Source of the DNA: Acholoe squamosa
Taxonomy: Eukaryota; Annelida; Polychaeta; Phyllodocida; Polynoidae
Assembly (NCBI GenBank): GCA_949317995.1
Contig: OX439038.1
Location: 65,931,576 to 65,995,575, forward strand
Reading direction: 5' to 3'
Length of the DNA: 64,000 bases
Shown here: piece after piece, positions 1 to 11,063 of the stretch
How positions within the stretch are numbered: the stretch's first letter is position 1
Layout of the letters: each line of letters starts with the position of its first letter
Notes under the pieces: generated by a model
Database searches by the model: none
Told to the model about the DNA's origin: nothing
What the model saw: only the letters and a program-made list of their open reading frames with translations
Position numbers and translations under genes: made by a program

Positions 1-1537
1 AAAACCATTCAAACATGGGAACCTCTAGTGTATTATCATGCAATGACTATTACTTCATATACTCCAGGACATCATTCTCTATTTCAATAATATTAGGGTT
101 CAAGACCAATGCAGTTCATGTGAGAGTGAGAAAATCTAGCTGACAGGTGGTCCACTCTAGGTATGTGGTCGTCTTTAGGTTAATCTACCCTAGAGGTTGA
201 ATCCGTAGAGTGTTGCCCAACTTTCTACCTCTGCCATACTTCCTCTTTTAAAGTGTATACTCGCTAAAGGGTTAAACAAAATATATCATTCAAAACCTGA
301 CTAAAATAGGTTCATATATTGTCCTCTCATGATCTGACTATGTAGCAATCATCAGAGACAGGTCTTTCTACCTGAACTAAAGACTGGTCACGAACCACAT
401 AATGCAGCCTTCTGGCGGGAAACTACCAAGGCACCATGATCCTGAGAGGATGTCATGTTCCCAGCAGATTCTACAAAAGCCTATATATGCATAGCATATC
501 CCAGTCATGCTTTCTACCTGGAGCCTATTTCAATGAAACTGAAGAGGAAGCAGCCCTCAAATCGCCAAAAAAAAAGTACTAAGCACCAATACATACAGAC
601 CCAAAGTATTGCCTGAACTGGTACGATCTGTCTATCACATCCTATGGGTATATATGGTCAAGTACGATGGAATGGCTGACCACAACATGTCTCTCCAGTA
701 AGATCACTAAGGAAATTTCTTATCGTCAGCTTTATTGCAACAATCCCCTGGAATTTTCGGCGGAGTTAAGAAAATAAATCAAAGGGGGTTTCCAAACTTC
801 CAACCTGGCACCACCTGGGAACCTATATATAGAGAGCAGCAGAGGCAGCAAACATGGTGTTGGCAACACCACGTTAGGTGTAACTCGGATCCCTATGTGG
901 GCCACATTGAGCTCACTAAACTTTGAGTTAACAAACTGCTCAACCAGTTCCTTAATTCTGCACACTTTGGACCAGCTTATCTGAGCAAATCCCAAATTGG
1001 ACCCAAGGGGGGCTTGCCACGATGACATGATAAAGGCCCTTTTGGGTTACCTTCTGTTGGCATCTAGTTGGTCGGGGGATTGTTTTCGCCATGTAGTTCT
1101 TTATCAATAAGTTCTTTATAGAGGGGCTAGATTTTGAGAAGATCCTGCGGGCAAGAGCTAAAACATCTATTCTTAATTTTCCAGAGTTCCAGGGGCGAAT
1201 TTGCAACCCAAGCCATTGTGATGAAACGACCTTATCGAGTACAATCCTATACCTCCTCAGACAGAAGCAAAGTTCAATTATAGTGGGATGGAGGGGCCTA
1301 ATGTGGTAGTTCCACTACGAATCTATTGTAAAAAAAAATCATGAGGCATACTCTCCTATCGGGGCATGATCAGAGCGGGACTCACAGGGAGACTCGCTGG
1401 AGGAATAGGATAGAAGCCTTGCTGTCATAACCTAGATCCAGATTTAGCCTGAATCCTTTTCACCTGAAGCAATAACTGGGTTATGTAGGGTGGGTAATAT
1501 GAGTGTAAAAGCAATAACAACTCGTTTAAGAGAACCC
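1..1537. other. Non-coding stretch, nothing recognised
   Basis: AT-rich unique-looking sequence. Overlapping open frames of 63 to 98 codons at about 730-1210 run on both strands, but none shows a known motif, compositional bias or splice context that I can support. Confidence 0.5.
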
Positions 1538-2440
1538 TTTATTCACGGTTATCTAACTATCTGAGCCTCAGGAGTGCTTTTTTGCTCATAACCCCAGTGC
1601 GTTATCCAGCCATAACGCACTCTCAGACCTTTTCTTCATCTTCAAGAGGCTGCTAGTTTCAATCTGGACATGATAATAAATTGGCGAAGTTTACAAAGTC
1701 AACCACGCCATAGTTTTCTAGTTAAAACCGTTTAGGTTCAACGGGGAATCGATCCCCGGCCGCTGGGGCAGGAGGCGAGCTCGCTGTCCACTATACCAAG
1801 GCGACCGGTGCTAGAAATGAATCTACATCAAGAATTTGAAAAAGTTGTCCGACATACCTGATGTTTGCAGACCTCGTTAGCATAGATTTCAATGGAGCCT
1901 GGTGGAGTTATTAACAGAGAACCATCCTTAGATATCCTAGATGAACATGCCATGCCAAATTCCTCCATTTTCTTCGAAATAAATAAGAATCCATTAATTT
2001 TTCATAGCGATACGCGACTGACCCGGCTGACCTCCTTGCCGGAAGTGGGTTCAGCCGAAAGTAGGTCAGGTACATCCAGGCACCTACCCGCTTCGTCAAC
2101 AAGATGAAATGGCCGTGTACCGGGCCGTGTGCGTTGGATCGGTATGGAAAATCAATGGATTTTTATTTATTTCGAAGAAAATGGAGACAAAATGAAGGCG
2201 AACACCAACTAGAGATTGTATATTTGGCAGTGTTAGAAGTACATAACTTGACATTATTGGATTATACCCGAAAAATGAGTATAAAGGTGGAGGTATGTCG
2301 GACAGAACGACCATGGCCATGGCGGGTTGGCAAAGCTAGCGGATCGCATGCACTTACAAAATGTCTTCTCCTGGATTAATTCTTGGGTTATAAGGTAAGA
2401 AATTAATACAAAATGGAGAAATATGTTCGATAAACGCTTT
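1538..2440 (-). repeat. Interspersed repeat family A, copy 1 (tRNA-like core, internal inverted halves)
   Basis: This block aligns along most of its length with 10803-11765. Shared landmarks in order are a TCATAACCCC start region, a TGGACATG..TAATAAATTGG stretch, a tRNA-like block, ATTTGAAAAAGTTGTC, CATACCTGATGTTT, TTAGATATCCTAGATGAACA, CTTCGTCAACAAGA, GGCGAACACCAACTAGAGAT and CTCCTGGATTAATTC. The segment at 1962-2017 is the reverse complement of 2132-2192 (CTTCGAAATAAATAAGAATC against its partner), so the element can fold back on itself. It holds no long reading frame and is probably a non-autonomous composite element. Strand is set by the tRNA-like block and is otherwise arbitrary. Confidence 0.75.
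1736..1806 (-). repeat. tRNA-like block in repeat family A, copy 1
   Basis: On the minus strand there is an A-box-like TTGGTATAGTGGA and, about 35 bases on, a B-box-like GGGGATCGATTCCCC that forms a perfect T-arm stem with loop ATCGATT. The pattern resembles the Asp/Gly/Glu tRNA class. The anticodon stem does not pair convincingly and the acceptor ends do not match, so this is a SINE-type internal pol III promoter or tRNA pseudogene and not a working tRNA. Confidence 0.6.
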
Positions 2441-2553
2441 AATGCATGTTATGGGTACGCACTCGTGGGTTTATGGGTTAATAATCCACTCCCCCTTCGG
2501 GGTCGTGGATTATTAACCCATAAACCCACTCGTGCGTACCCATAACATACATT
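2441..2553. repeat. Hairpin palindrome H1 (49-nt arms)
   Basis: The left arm starts AATGCATGTTATGGG and ends AATAATCCAC; the right arm starts GTGGATTATTAACCC and ends ACATACATT. I count about 46 of 49 paired positions around a C/G-rich loop (TCCCCCTTCGGGGTC). It lies directly after repeat family A copy 1, at the position where copy 2 carries a different hairpin. Confidence 0.85.
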
Positions 2554-2661
2554 AAACGCTTAGTATACTTTTCCCCAAATTGCCTAGCCACATCCTGTGG
2601 GATATTGCCATAACCTGGTACCACAGTCCTGTCAGATGTCTGCAATTCAGCCAAGAACCCT

Positions 2662-2741
2662 GCTAGCACAACTCATCCAAATGATGTCTTTTTTACGTAA
2701 ATCAAATGAGTTTTCACGTAAATTGCACGAGTTGTGCTAGC
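2662..2741. repeat. Hairpin palindrome H4
   Basis: GCTAGCACAACTC at the left end is the exact reverse complement of GAGTTGTGCTAGC at the right end. The interior carries two related TTTACGTAAAT / TTTTCACGTAAAT stretches. It lies between hairpins H1 and H3. Confidence 0.7.
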
Positions 2742-2888
2742 TGGGAAATGGTATCACCAGTCTATAGGAACGGATATTGCCAATTAATTTAAAGTGGCTG
2801 GCGGGTTTCATTTAATGGCTTAGTATGCAGTTTTGTGGGTAGTTATTGAACATAGTTCTTCCATTAAACCCTAGGGGGTGTATTGAAC

Positions 2889-3011
2889 AAGTAATCAATG
2901 GATAATTCATGACAAGTGTGTGTTAGTGAAGGATAATTACACCAGGCTGTAGGCCGAGTGTAATTAGCCTTTGCTAACACACACGAGTCATGAATTATCC
3001 ATTGACTACTT
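2889..3011. repeat. Hairpin palindrome H3 (about 53-nt arms)
   Basis: The arms AAGTAATCAATGG...GTGTGTGTTAG...TAATTACAC and the right-hand counterpart GTGTAATTA...CTAACACACAC...CATTGACTACTT pair over about 53 positions with a few mismatches, around the loop CAGGCTGTAGGCCGA. The stem includes a mispaired two-base step (AA against GA) at the GTCATGA-GTGTGTG junction. Confidence 0.85.
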
Positions 3012-3084
3012 ATTTTATACCACGAAACCAATAAATAATCAATAGAATACCAATAAATTCAAGTTGAAAACAAAAATTGTTCCC

Positions 3085-3540
3085 CTTCCCTGGGACTCGA
3101 AGCCAGCCATTGTGTGTACAGGTACATACACCTCGGTGCCCGGCAGCGGACAGGGTCAGCCCCCGTCTCAGCTTGGCTTGCTTTGAATGCGTCTCACGGT
3201 TATGTTTGTGTATAATACACCTCATTGCCCGGCAGCAGGCAGATACAGCGCACACGGTGAAAAAAAAGATGCTTCTCGCGGTTATGTTTGTGTAAATACA
3301 CCTCGGCGCCCGGCAGCGGACAGCGACAGCCCCTGTCTCGGCTTGGCTTGCTTTGAATGCGTCTCGCGGTTATGTTTGTGTATAATACACCTCGTCGCCC
3401 TGCAGCGGTCAGCGACAGCGCACACGGCGAAAAAAAGATGCACCCAGACCAGGACTCGACCCCCGTACCTCTAACGGCTGAGCGCAATGAGCTAACTGCT
3501 AGGCCACGGCGTCTCACCCCTCAGCGCCCGTCTCGGCTTG
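3085..3540 (-). repeat. Tandem array, ~84-bp unit, with a terminal tRNA-like block
   Basis: GGTTATGTTTGTGT(A)ATACACCTC recurs at about 3199, 3281 and 3367 with a degenerate first copy near 3118. Each is followed by GCCCGGCAGCGG-type sequence; alternate units resemble each other more closely, which suggests a 168-bp higher-order step. The array ends in a tRNA-like block at 3441-3512 on the minus strand, with A-box-like GTGGCCTAGCAGTTAG and B-box-like GGGTCGAGTCC. Open frames of 60 to 105 codons on both strands here are repeat artefacts. Confidence 0.7.
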
Positions 3541-4286
3541 GCTATGTTTGAATTTTTTAAAGGTTGAAGGTTTTTATTGTCAAGTCACTAATTAAAATGA
3601 GTGATGAAATCTGACAATATGGTGATTCGTTTTAGTCATACAACAGTTTCGTTTTTCCAGCACATTCTAATGAATATAATGATACAATGTATATAGGTGA
3701 AGATGAGGCATACAATATGTATATAAAGCTTAATAACTAAATTGGAGTATTTACAAAAGTAACAGGTTTCATTATGTACAATTGACGAATGATTATCATT
3801 GCAAAGGTTGGAGGTGATTAATCCCCCATAAATACAAATGCTTAATAAAAAGCTGATAGACAAGTTTATTTAACGGAATTATGATCAATAAGGAGACTTA
3901 ATTATTTTTTACATATCTGAGGCAATATGATTCACTAGAAACATGACATAAGAGACCAAGAATTATTATTGTCGGCCCTAGAATTATGAAATTTTGAGAT
4001 TATGGCACCTAAGGATAGTGATATAACATGGATGAGAGCCCATGTAGCTGGACGGATGGTCACCATTAGGATTAAATTATGAATAGAAGCGCAGTTAAGT
4101 CATTACAACCCATCCAGAGCTTCATTCACAATACAATAAATAATAATGGTCATGCGCGGCTAGATGGAGTCATTAGAACCCCTCCCAGCAGCGCAGAACC
4201 ATCATCCCATAAGAGTGAGGATGAGACCCCGAAATGAGGTGAAGTCATTACAACCCATCCCCTAGGACTCATACATCTCTCTTTAC
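3541..4286. other. AT-rich spacer
   Basis: No gene or repeat recognised. The phrase CATTACAACCCATCC occurs twice (about 4103 and 4248) and CATTAGAACCCCTCCC once (about 4170), which suggests degenerate repeats; this part may include the 3' untranslated end of the adjacent retrotransposon. Confidence 0.35.
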
Positions 4287-4893
4287 CTAATCGCCATCTG
4301 CCTGTGCAGGGTTGTTACTCTGTTTAGTTAAATCTAGTATAGCATTTATTGTTTTCTTGAAGGTGAATTTATCAGCACTCAATTGATACCACGAGCCCAA
4401 GTTGTCCCAAAGGATTTTGCCCCTGAATAGTGGTGAATTATGATAACCATTGTTCCTTGCCCTGAAAGTCTTGAACTTTATACTGGCCTCGGAGCGCAGT
4501 CCTTCTCGCCTTTCACTGTGATCAATCCACTCATCCTTTTTGGACAATTTATACATGTAGCTCAACAAAAGTCTCTGGCGTCAGACTGCCAATGTGGTAA
4601 TGCCAGCCGCGACATACATGTCATCATCTGTCATATTTTTGCCCCTGTATATGGTTTTGAGTCCCCTCAACTGCATTCTCTCCAGTTTCTCTAGCATTAC
4701 ATCACTTCCTCCATCATGAACAAAGCTTGCATAATCAAAAAGACTCATAATTGTGCTTGTACAGCGGCATTTTCAGTTAACAGATTATGCAATTTACTGA
4801 ACATAAAAAGCTTAACATGAACCTTTGAGATCAAGTCATTTAAAGCCGGAATGAAATTTAAGTTAGAATCAATTTTAAGTCCTAAATATGAAT
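4287..4893 (-). pseudogene. Non-LTR retrotransposon, C-terminal tail fragment
   Basis: The minus-strand frame ending at 4287 encodes a 93-residue piece with RNNGYHNSPLFRGKILWDNL, the R-x(n)-RG-x-x-LW-x-x-L pattern common after the reverse transcriptase in CR1/L2/Jockey-type elements. Further upstream (4570-4893) the other frames keep recognisable pieces, but stops and shifts separate them. It joins to the reverse transcriptase ORF across a 62-bp tandem duplication. It is not functional as it stands. Confidence 0.7.
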
Positions 4894-5017
4894 AACTATT
4901 CACAGTTTCAAGCATATCACCATACAGATAAAAAAATTTATCTTTACATTTTTTTAACTATTCACAGTTTCAAGCATATCACCATACAGATAAAAAAATT
5001 TATCTTTACATTTTTTT
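4894..5017. repeat. 62-bp tandem duplication inside the retrotransposon
   Basis: AACTATTCACAGTTTCAAGC starts at 4894 and again at 4956, and the following sequence is the same to the next boundary. The period is 62 bp, not a multiple of three, so it shifts the frame and gives the reverse transcriptase ORF its stop at 4954. Confidence 0.9.
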
Positions 5018-6285
5018 AGTTTGGGGGAACTCCAAAACCAACATATTTTTGTTTTGTCCGTATTGACCGTTAAAAGTTTTTCAGTACACCATTGGCCAAC
5101 CTCCTTGATGGCATTTTGCAATCGGTCAATTATTATATCTATTTTGTTATTTGCCGAGTAAACTACCAGGTCATCCGCATATAAAGAGAATTTACATGGA
5201 CTTACATGGATGGTTTTTACATCATCAATATATAGAATGAATAACAGCGGGCCCAACACAGACCCTTGTAGGACGCCAAAATTCACTTTGTTTACCACTG
5301 ACTTAAATGAACATATTTTTGTATATTGACTTCTCCTTGTTAAATAAGACATTAACCAGTTTAATACTTTATTATGTAAGCCAATTTTGCCAAGAAACTT
5401 TATAAGGTAACCATGGTGCACACTGTCAAACGCCTTTTTTAGATCTAAAAAACAGGCTCCTGTTAAATGACCCCTGTCTCTGCTCTCATAGATATCGTTT
5501 AGAAAACTGATGATGGCATCACCAGTGCCAACACCCTTCCTGTAACCATACTGCTGTTTTCTTAGAAGACTGCGCCTCTCAATTATATCAGTTAAATGGA
5601 TGTGCATTATTTGTTCCGCAATTTTGGATGGTACAGGTAAGAGGGAGATTGGTCTCAAGTTTTTCGTTAATTTTAGATTACCGGATTCAGGTATAGGACA
5701 TACCCTCCCTATTTTCCAGCGATCAGGAAAAATAGCAGTATCGAATGACAATTGCATTAACCAAGTAAACTGATGTAACAGGAACTGTAGCGCTAGCTTG
5801 AGGATATCACTCCTAATACCCTCTATGCCTGATGTTTTATTCACATTTATTTCATTTACAAATAATTCCACAAGACCTGCATCCACTTTAATTTCACAGC
5901 TATTTTCCATCACTGGCTCTTGGTAAACCTGTCTAACAGGATGTCCCGAATCAATTATATTTTGTGTTAGTTCACTTCCAATATTCGAGAAATACTTATT
6001 TATATAGTCAACTGACTCCTGCTTCGACTTCATCATGTTGTCATCACCTAGTACCTCTGGAGGTTCAATCTCCACACACGGCTTTAATAACCCATTAATT
6101 ATTTGCCAAAACTTCTTAGGATTATCCTTCTCATCTTCCAAACTCTTTTTCACATGAGCCGCCTTGGCATATCGTACAGCTTTGTTAATCCTACATCTTA
6201 GCTTTCTTGCCTCATCCAAATAAACACTTTCCCCAGTCTTAAGGTACATATCCACATTATCTTCCCGCTCATGAACGAATGACAA
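4954..6285 (-). pseudogene. Non-LTR retrotransposon reverse transcriptase (CR1/L2/Jockey-like)
   Basis: A 443-codon frame encodes a reverse transcriptase of the LINE type, which would copy the element RNA at the nicked target. Visible blocks are LRPISLLPVPSK (residues ~210-221), QYGYRKGVGTGDA (~245-257), FLDLKKAFDSVHH (~279-291) with the first catalytic Asp, GVLQGSVLGPLLFILYIDD (~337-355), LYADDLVVYSA (~368-378) with the catalytic YADD pair, and a following NTDKTKICWF block. The N-terminal ~100 residues (KKFWQIINGL) match the linker usual between endonuclease and reverse transcriptase. The endonuclease lies upstream in another frame overlapping this one, so one frameshift near 6270-6300 broke the original single ORF. 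The C-terminus is cut off by a 62-bp duplication. Clade assignment is by motif impression only. Confidence 0.92.
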
Positions 6286-7000
6286 TGAAAGGGCTGGATG
6301 ATGTCAGGTGTCATCCAGCCCTTTCTCCGATTTACCACTAATTTCTCTACCAAGGGACAGGTTGTATCAAGATAACATATAATATGACTTTCAATAAATT
6401 CCCATGCAGCATCTGGATCATGTAAATCATAAAAAAAAAAATCCCAATCAGCCTCACATAGCCATTCCAAAAATTGGTCAGTATTAAAATTTATATACTG
6501 TCTTACCCAAACCTTCTGTTTTATGTATTCAATTTTATCATTAGTTTTCACAACAAAAACCGGAAGATGATCACTAACAAGGTAGTTTAATACACCTGAA
6601 CATGTTTCTCCACTGAAGTTTGACAAAATATTATCCAAACAAGAGACAATTTTCTTAAACAGCCTTGTACATTGAAGTATTAACATGTGATAACCATATT
6701 CTCTACACAAATCATGAAGTCTTTTAGTACCTTGTAATTTCTCTCTCAAAATTTTTATGTTTAAATCGCCCAGCAGCCACTGTTTAACATTTTCGTCATC
6801 TCTGACTTTCAAAAGTTTAAACAAATGCTCAAAAAAGCCATCTAATGCACCTGACGGTGGTCGATACAAGGTAGCAACCTGCATAGTCTGTGAGTTCTTT
6901 ACCTTAACATCAAGCACAAGAATGCGTCCCGCGGTTATGGTAGCTGACAGCCCGCAGTCGTCGCCTTCCCGGGCTTTGGAAGACGTGGTTCTAACCAAGC
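6198..7000 (-). pseudogene. Non-LTR retrotransposon AP-endonuclease domain, 5'-truncated
   Basis: The minus-strand frame encodes the C-terminal half of an APE-type endonuclease, the enzyme that nicks the target DNA for retrotransposition. Visible are VATLYRPPSG (residues ~52-61), LLGDLNI (~86-92) with a catalytic Asp-Asn pair, CLDNILSN (~131-138) and VSDHLPVF (~152-159) with the catalytic Asp-His. The N-terminal half with its own catalytic residues is missing: before about residue 30 the sequence no longer resembles the family. The element is therefore truncated at about 6940-7000, as is common for LINE insertions. RRKGWMTPDI (~228-237) is the usual hinge into the reverse transcriptase, after which the frame breaks. 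Confidence 0.85.
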
Positions 7001-7011
7001 TTCTTTTGTCA

Positions 7012-7082
7012 GTCCCTGTGGCGCAATGCATAGGGAGTTTGACTAGGGATCTGAGACTGCAGGTTCGATCCCTGCACTGGCC
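7012..7082 (+). repeat. tRNA-Arg-like sequence at the 5' edge of the retrotransposon
   Basis: GTGGCGCAATGCATAGGG resembles the D-arm region of animal tRNA-Arg, and GCAGGTTCGATCCCTGC forms a perfect five-pair T arm. The anticodon stem pairs poorly and no clear anticodon can be read, so I call a tRNA pseudogene or SINE head. It abuts the truncated 5' end of the LINE. Confidence 0.55.
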
Positions 7083-7144
7083 TTGAAAATTTCGTGGGTT
7101 TTAACATGTAACATATGACATGGAGGGACATGAAAGGCATGCGG

Positions 7145-7200
7145 GTTATCCATGGATAACCGCACAGGGTGCGGGTTATCCATGGATAACTGCACACCTT
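7145..7200. repeat. Duplicated palindrome GGTTATCCATGGATAACC
   Basis: The 18-bp perfect palindrome GGTTATCCATGGATAACC lies in GTGCGGGT..-type context and is repeated about 30 bp on with one change (GGATAACTGC). Together they form two direct copies of a self-complementary unit. Confidence 0.8.
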
Positions 7201-7344
7201 ACAGCCTACAGGGTGTGCAATATCGACAGGTATGTGCATGGGAATATCCAGCAAAAAGCACTGAGTAACCCAGAAATCGTGGTATAAGGGCTACCAATGT
7301 ACTACATGTAAATGACCATGCTCTAGTAAAACTGCAACTGAGTG

Positions 7345-7412
7345 GTAAGGGTGGGATTCGAAAACGGTACCTCCTGCATGGCAGGCAAACATGCAACCAC
7401 TGTTCCATGGAG
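7345..7412 (-). repeat. tRNA-Gly-like sequence (SINE or tRNA pseudogene)
   Basis: On the minus strand, AACAGTGGTTGCATGTTTGCC and TGCCATGCAGGAGG resemble the D and anticodon arms of tRNA-Gly(GCC), followed by TTTTCGAATCCC as a B box. The T stem and acceptor ends do not pair fully. Probably non-functional. Confidence 0.4.
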
Positions 7413-7855
7413 TCTGTGGTAGTTGAATCCTTCGAAGTATCAACTTATCTAGCCTCCTGCCATAATGTCGATAGATGACTACCTTTTTTTCAATGCCCAA
7501 AAACATAAGAAATATGCCTGGGACCATATGTCAGTATTGCAATTACTGAAAAGATATATGTATAATCTAGGTGCTGATGAAGTTATAAAAAGATGTAATT
7601 ACTTTTAGATATCAAACTCTCCAGAGATTTATGTGACAAATTGCTATATAATCCTATATAGAGTTCAGGGTCTTCTATCTCAGAAATATGCATGGGACCC
7701 CCCTATTCTTTTTGCATATATGAAAAGTACATATCATTTTGGGACTCTGTCGAGAATATGGTGAAAATCTAATTACTTTTCGTCTATCCCCACCAGCCAC
7801 CTTGACCTACTACATTTCTAATTATATGTTACTCTGATTAAATCGTGAGAGATCT

Positions 7856-8133
7856 GTGGTCTTTTGCACGGGCGGCGAGGTATCTTCACTAAAGATAGGC
7901 AGAAATGAAGATAAGACAGAAGATATCTCCGTGGATATCTTCAAAATTGCATTTCTATAGAAGCTGGCATTATTTGTCATACATTTGCAATAATATCCTT
8001 GAAAAGATAGGTTTGAGATAACAATTCTCAAGATATCTTAAAATTTTCAAAGATATCTTCAGATTCCTTTGGAAATGAAATTGACTTATCTTTATCTTCT
8101 GAAGTTATCTTCACCGTCCATGCAAAGGACCAC
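7856..8133. mobile_element. MITE-like element with ~30-bp inverted ends
   Basis: The left end GTGGTCTTTTGCACGGGCGG is inverted at the right end (CCGTCCATGCAAAGGACCAC). The 278-bp interior is filled with AGATATCTT-like motifs in both orientations, which extends the self-complementarity. No coding capacity. Confidence 0.75.
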
Positions 8134-10219
8134 TAGTGCAGTAAGTAGAACAGCCAACTAACTAGATAATAATTATATTAAGGCCTAAATTGTGAACAGA
8201 GCTATTGTAGGTGATGTTCAGCATTTTTAATGATTAGTTTCAAGTAGACTAACTATAAATATCACTTCAAAAAATCAGTATACGTGTGCTGGCTTCAAAA
8301 AATTATATAATCATATAAATGTTTGACTGTATAACATTTATCACTCTAGGCAAACAATATATTACTATCTGTGGTGTACTCTGTAAAGATCTTAGGTATT
8401 TCGTGTATTTATGAGGTGTTGCCTTATCCATGTAAAGGATACATTTATCATAAATATAACCACATTTTGATATTATACAACCTTAGCTACGTCTTTTCCT
8501 AGACCTTAGGCTTATGCTATCTATATTGGCCGTTTATATGCAGCCTGCAGTGGTGGATAACCCTCAGTCAGCATCAGTTATGACCTTGCTGGGGGATGCC
8601 TATAGGTGCCAGCCCATGGGCACTATGGGGACAGCTAGCATATTGACTAAGACCAGCTAAGAGAACCCTCTCCAGTTAGCATTTTCAAGTGCAGGTGGCT
8701 GCCTCATTGTCATTTAACTACAAAGTGTCAGTATCTCACCTCGCTACCTTAAGGCTCTCCTGGAGCAGCCAGTGTGGACCCATGCCCCTGGCAACTACTG
8801 CCCCTTTAATTTACCACCTCCCCGTCCCTGGAGACCCTAACAAAAACCTGGTGTAATTGCCCTCCCTGTGCTTCTTACCATCCTCCAGCCCAGTAGCTAG
8901 ATCAAAGAAGCTGTTGGAGTCTATGCATGTATTCCCATAGGCATGCATGAGTAAAGGGAGCTCTAGGTGGAGGTGTGGGAATTCCCTCTCATCTTAGGCA
9001 TATTCTACAGTGAGTTAGAACTAGAGAGTTATGTGTTTTGGAGAAGGCATTCCTAGTATATCCTTCCACTGCACCTGTGCACCTTTTTTTCTGACAAGCC
9101 ATTACCCCCTCGTGTCTGAAAGATTTAACCCTTAGCTACCCCGTTCAGATGCAGGGATTCGTTCCACAGTGAAATCAAAGGTGTAAAGTATATCAAAACT
9201 AGGATTATGGAGAATCATTAACGAAAAACAGAGGTTACTTGCACCAATTATTTTATAGCCTCCTTTTTCATGATTTATTTTGATTATTTTGCCCTTTGTA
9301 CAGTTCTAGAATTTAGAGTCCTTTGGTGGAGGACACGCTTTAGGCTATACTAGAATTCACCAGGTTGTTCACTGGTCATTACCAATATAATTCCAAATGC
9401 ACTTTAGTTAATCTAGATCTTGGGTAAAGGCGGATCAAAATCATTATAGACAAATTTGGATTATACCAATAAATTGGCTATGAAGATTCAGATTTTTATC
9501 ACAATACTTCCTTACACCAGTTCAAAACTGTAGTAGGTAGACTACCTCTTACATGTGTTTCCCTTCCTATATTTGGCTGTGAGATAAGAGCCTCCAAATG
9601 CTAAGAAAATCAGGTTTGTCGCTGGAAATTTCATTCTGATAGTGGAATTATCTTTGTAATTTAATGTAGATTCCTCCACCATAGGAATTCCACATCATTA
9701 GCCTGTCTGCCATCCTCATGCTACGATGATAAATCTGGTTGTCTGGTGTGTTTGGCCATAATTTTGGCTGCCATCTTACTGGCACACCAAGATCAGTGTG
9801 TGCTTCATTTTATAGTTCAGAACATGTCTTGGCTTGACAAGCACACATTATTCTAGAATGATCAAAATGTGGTGTGCTAATCTGTATTTGTTCTTTTTGT
9901 GTAAAAGCGATTTGAAAAAAACAGAACCACCTACTTATGGTTACTTCCTTGATGGATTTCGTGTTAGTTATCAACATTATGGTATTCTTAGCTAAATGTA
10001 TGGTAGAGTTGGTGTTGCAGAAAGTTAATGGGGTACAATCTGCTACTCTTCTTTTCAAGGGCCTCAGATCCTCCTAAATATAGACTCTGAAGTTGTCACA
10101 TGACCTGTTGGCACATTGCACAACAGAGATTGCATATGAAAAATGATTAAATGCACGGAATGAGACTTGGGAGCTTTTAGCTTTTTATTTATATAAGAAA
10201 TTCTGTCAAAATTATGATG
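8134..10219. other. Non-coding stretch
   Basis: Unique-looking AT-rich sequence. I see no coding exon, tRNA or long repeat. TTAACCCTTAGCTACCCC near 9128 resembles one end of a TTAA-flanked element, but I find no matching inverted end. Confidence 0.4.
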
Positions 10220-10395
10220 GTCCTCCAGCAACTTTGGGACAAACTTTCACGGTTATTTTCACCAAGATTCCACATGACTGCACTGTCTTCTGGGGCTTCA
10301 TTATAAAAATTAGACTGGTTCACTGCGCCATAAAGTCAGCGATTGACTCTATAGTTTATGATGAAGCCCTAAGGATCAACTGCCATTTCTTAGTG
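10220..10395 (+). repeat. Interspersed repeat family B, copy 1
   Basis: CACTGTCTTCTGGGGCTTC, TTATAAAAATTAGACTGGTT and CACTGCGCCATAAAG align with 43960-44070 (GCCACTTGGGGCTTCTTG, AAAAGCTACACTGGTTCAGT). The family ends cannot be seen in this copy. Confidence 0.45.
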
Positions 10396-10994
10396 TGCAT
10401 GTCAATCTGCATGTATACGATTCTGGTACCGGAATATCCCGCTATAACCTTATACACCAATAGCTGAATAAAATCAGTTCTGTCATGAAGTCTACTTCTT
10501 GCTATGCATGTCTCCAGCTTGTGTGAGGCATAGGTTTTAGCAGGACATCTCCATATCCATACCAGAATATGTATTGTAAAGTGGTCCCTAATACTGGTAG
10601 TGCACGAGATAAACAAGTCAGCGTCCAGGGATGGGTATGAGGAATGCATTCCTGGGGTAGAGCGTTTCTGTAACCAAGGTAACATTTGGGGCATTTGCTT
10701 CTTTGGTGAATATACAATGAGTTTATGGTGTATTTATAGCAGCACCCATGAGGACTAGCTAGGAGGTATAAACCTAGATACATATTTTAATACAATTAGA
10801 CTTTGTTATCTCACGATTCAGGCCCAACAGCGTGCTTTTTTTGTCATAACCCCGTTCCGTTATAGGGGTATAACCGCACTCTGAGACATTTTATTCATCT
10901 CCAAGAAGCTGCTGGTTTGAACCTGGACATGTTAATAAATTGGAGAAGTATACAAAGTCAACCATGCCATACAATTCCAGTTAAAACCGTTCAG

Positions 10995-11063
10995 GGCTCT
11001 ATGGGGAATCGATCCCCGGCCACTGTGGCAATAGACAGACTTGCTATCCACTACACCACCCCG
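10995..11063 (-). repeat. tRNA-like block in repeat family A, copy 2
   Basis: GGGGATCGATTCCCC is conserved exactly with copy 1 and the A-box-like GGTGTAGTGGA lies at the expected distance. The conserved B box in two otherwise diverged copies supports a pol III origin of this block. Confidence 0.6.

Noticed and set aside
3077..3551. Cys/Arg-rich frames of 60 to 105 codons on both strands
   Set aside because: They lie in the ~84-bp tandem array and keep open because units are nearly a multiple of three.
7012..7082. Functional tRNA-Arg gene
   Set aside because: The T arm is perfect but the anticodon stem does not pair and no terminator or proper acceptor stem is visible.
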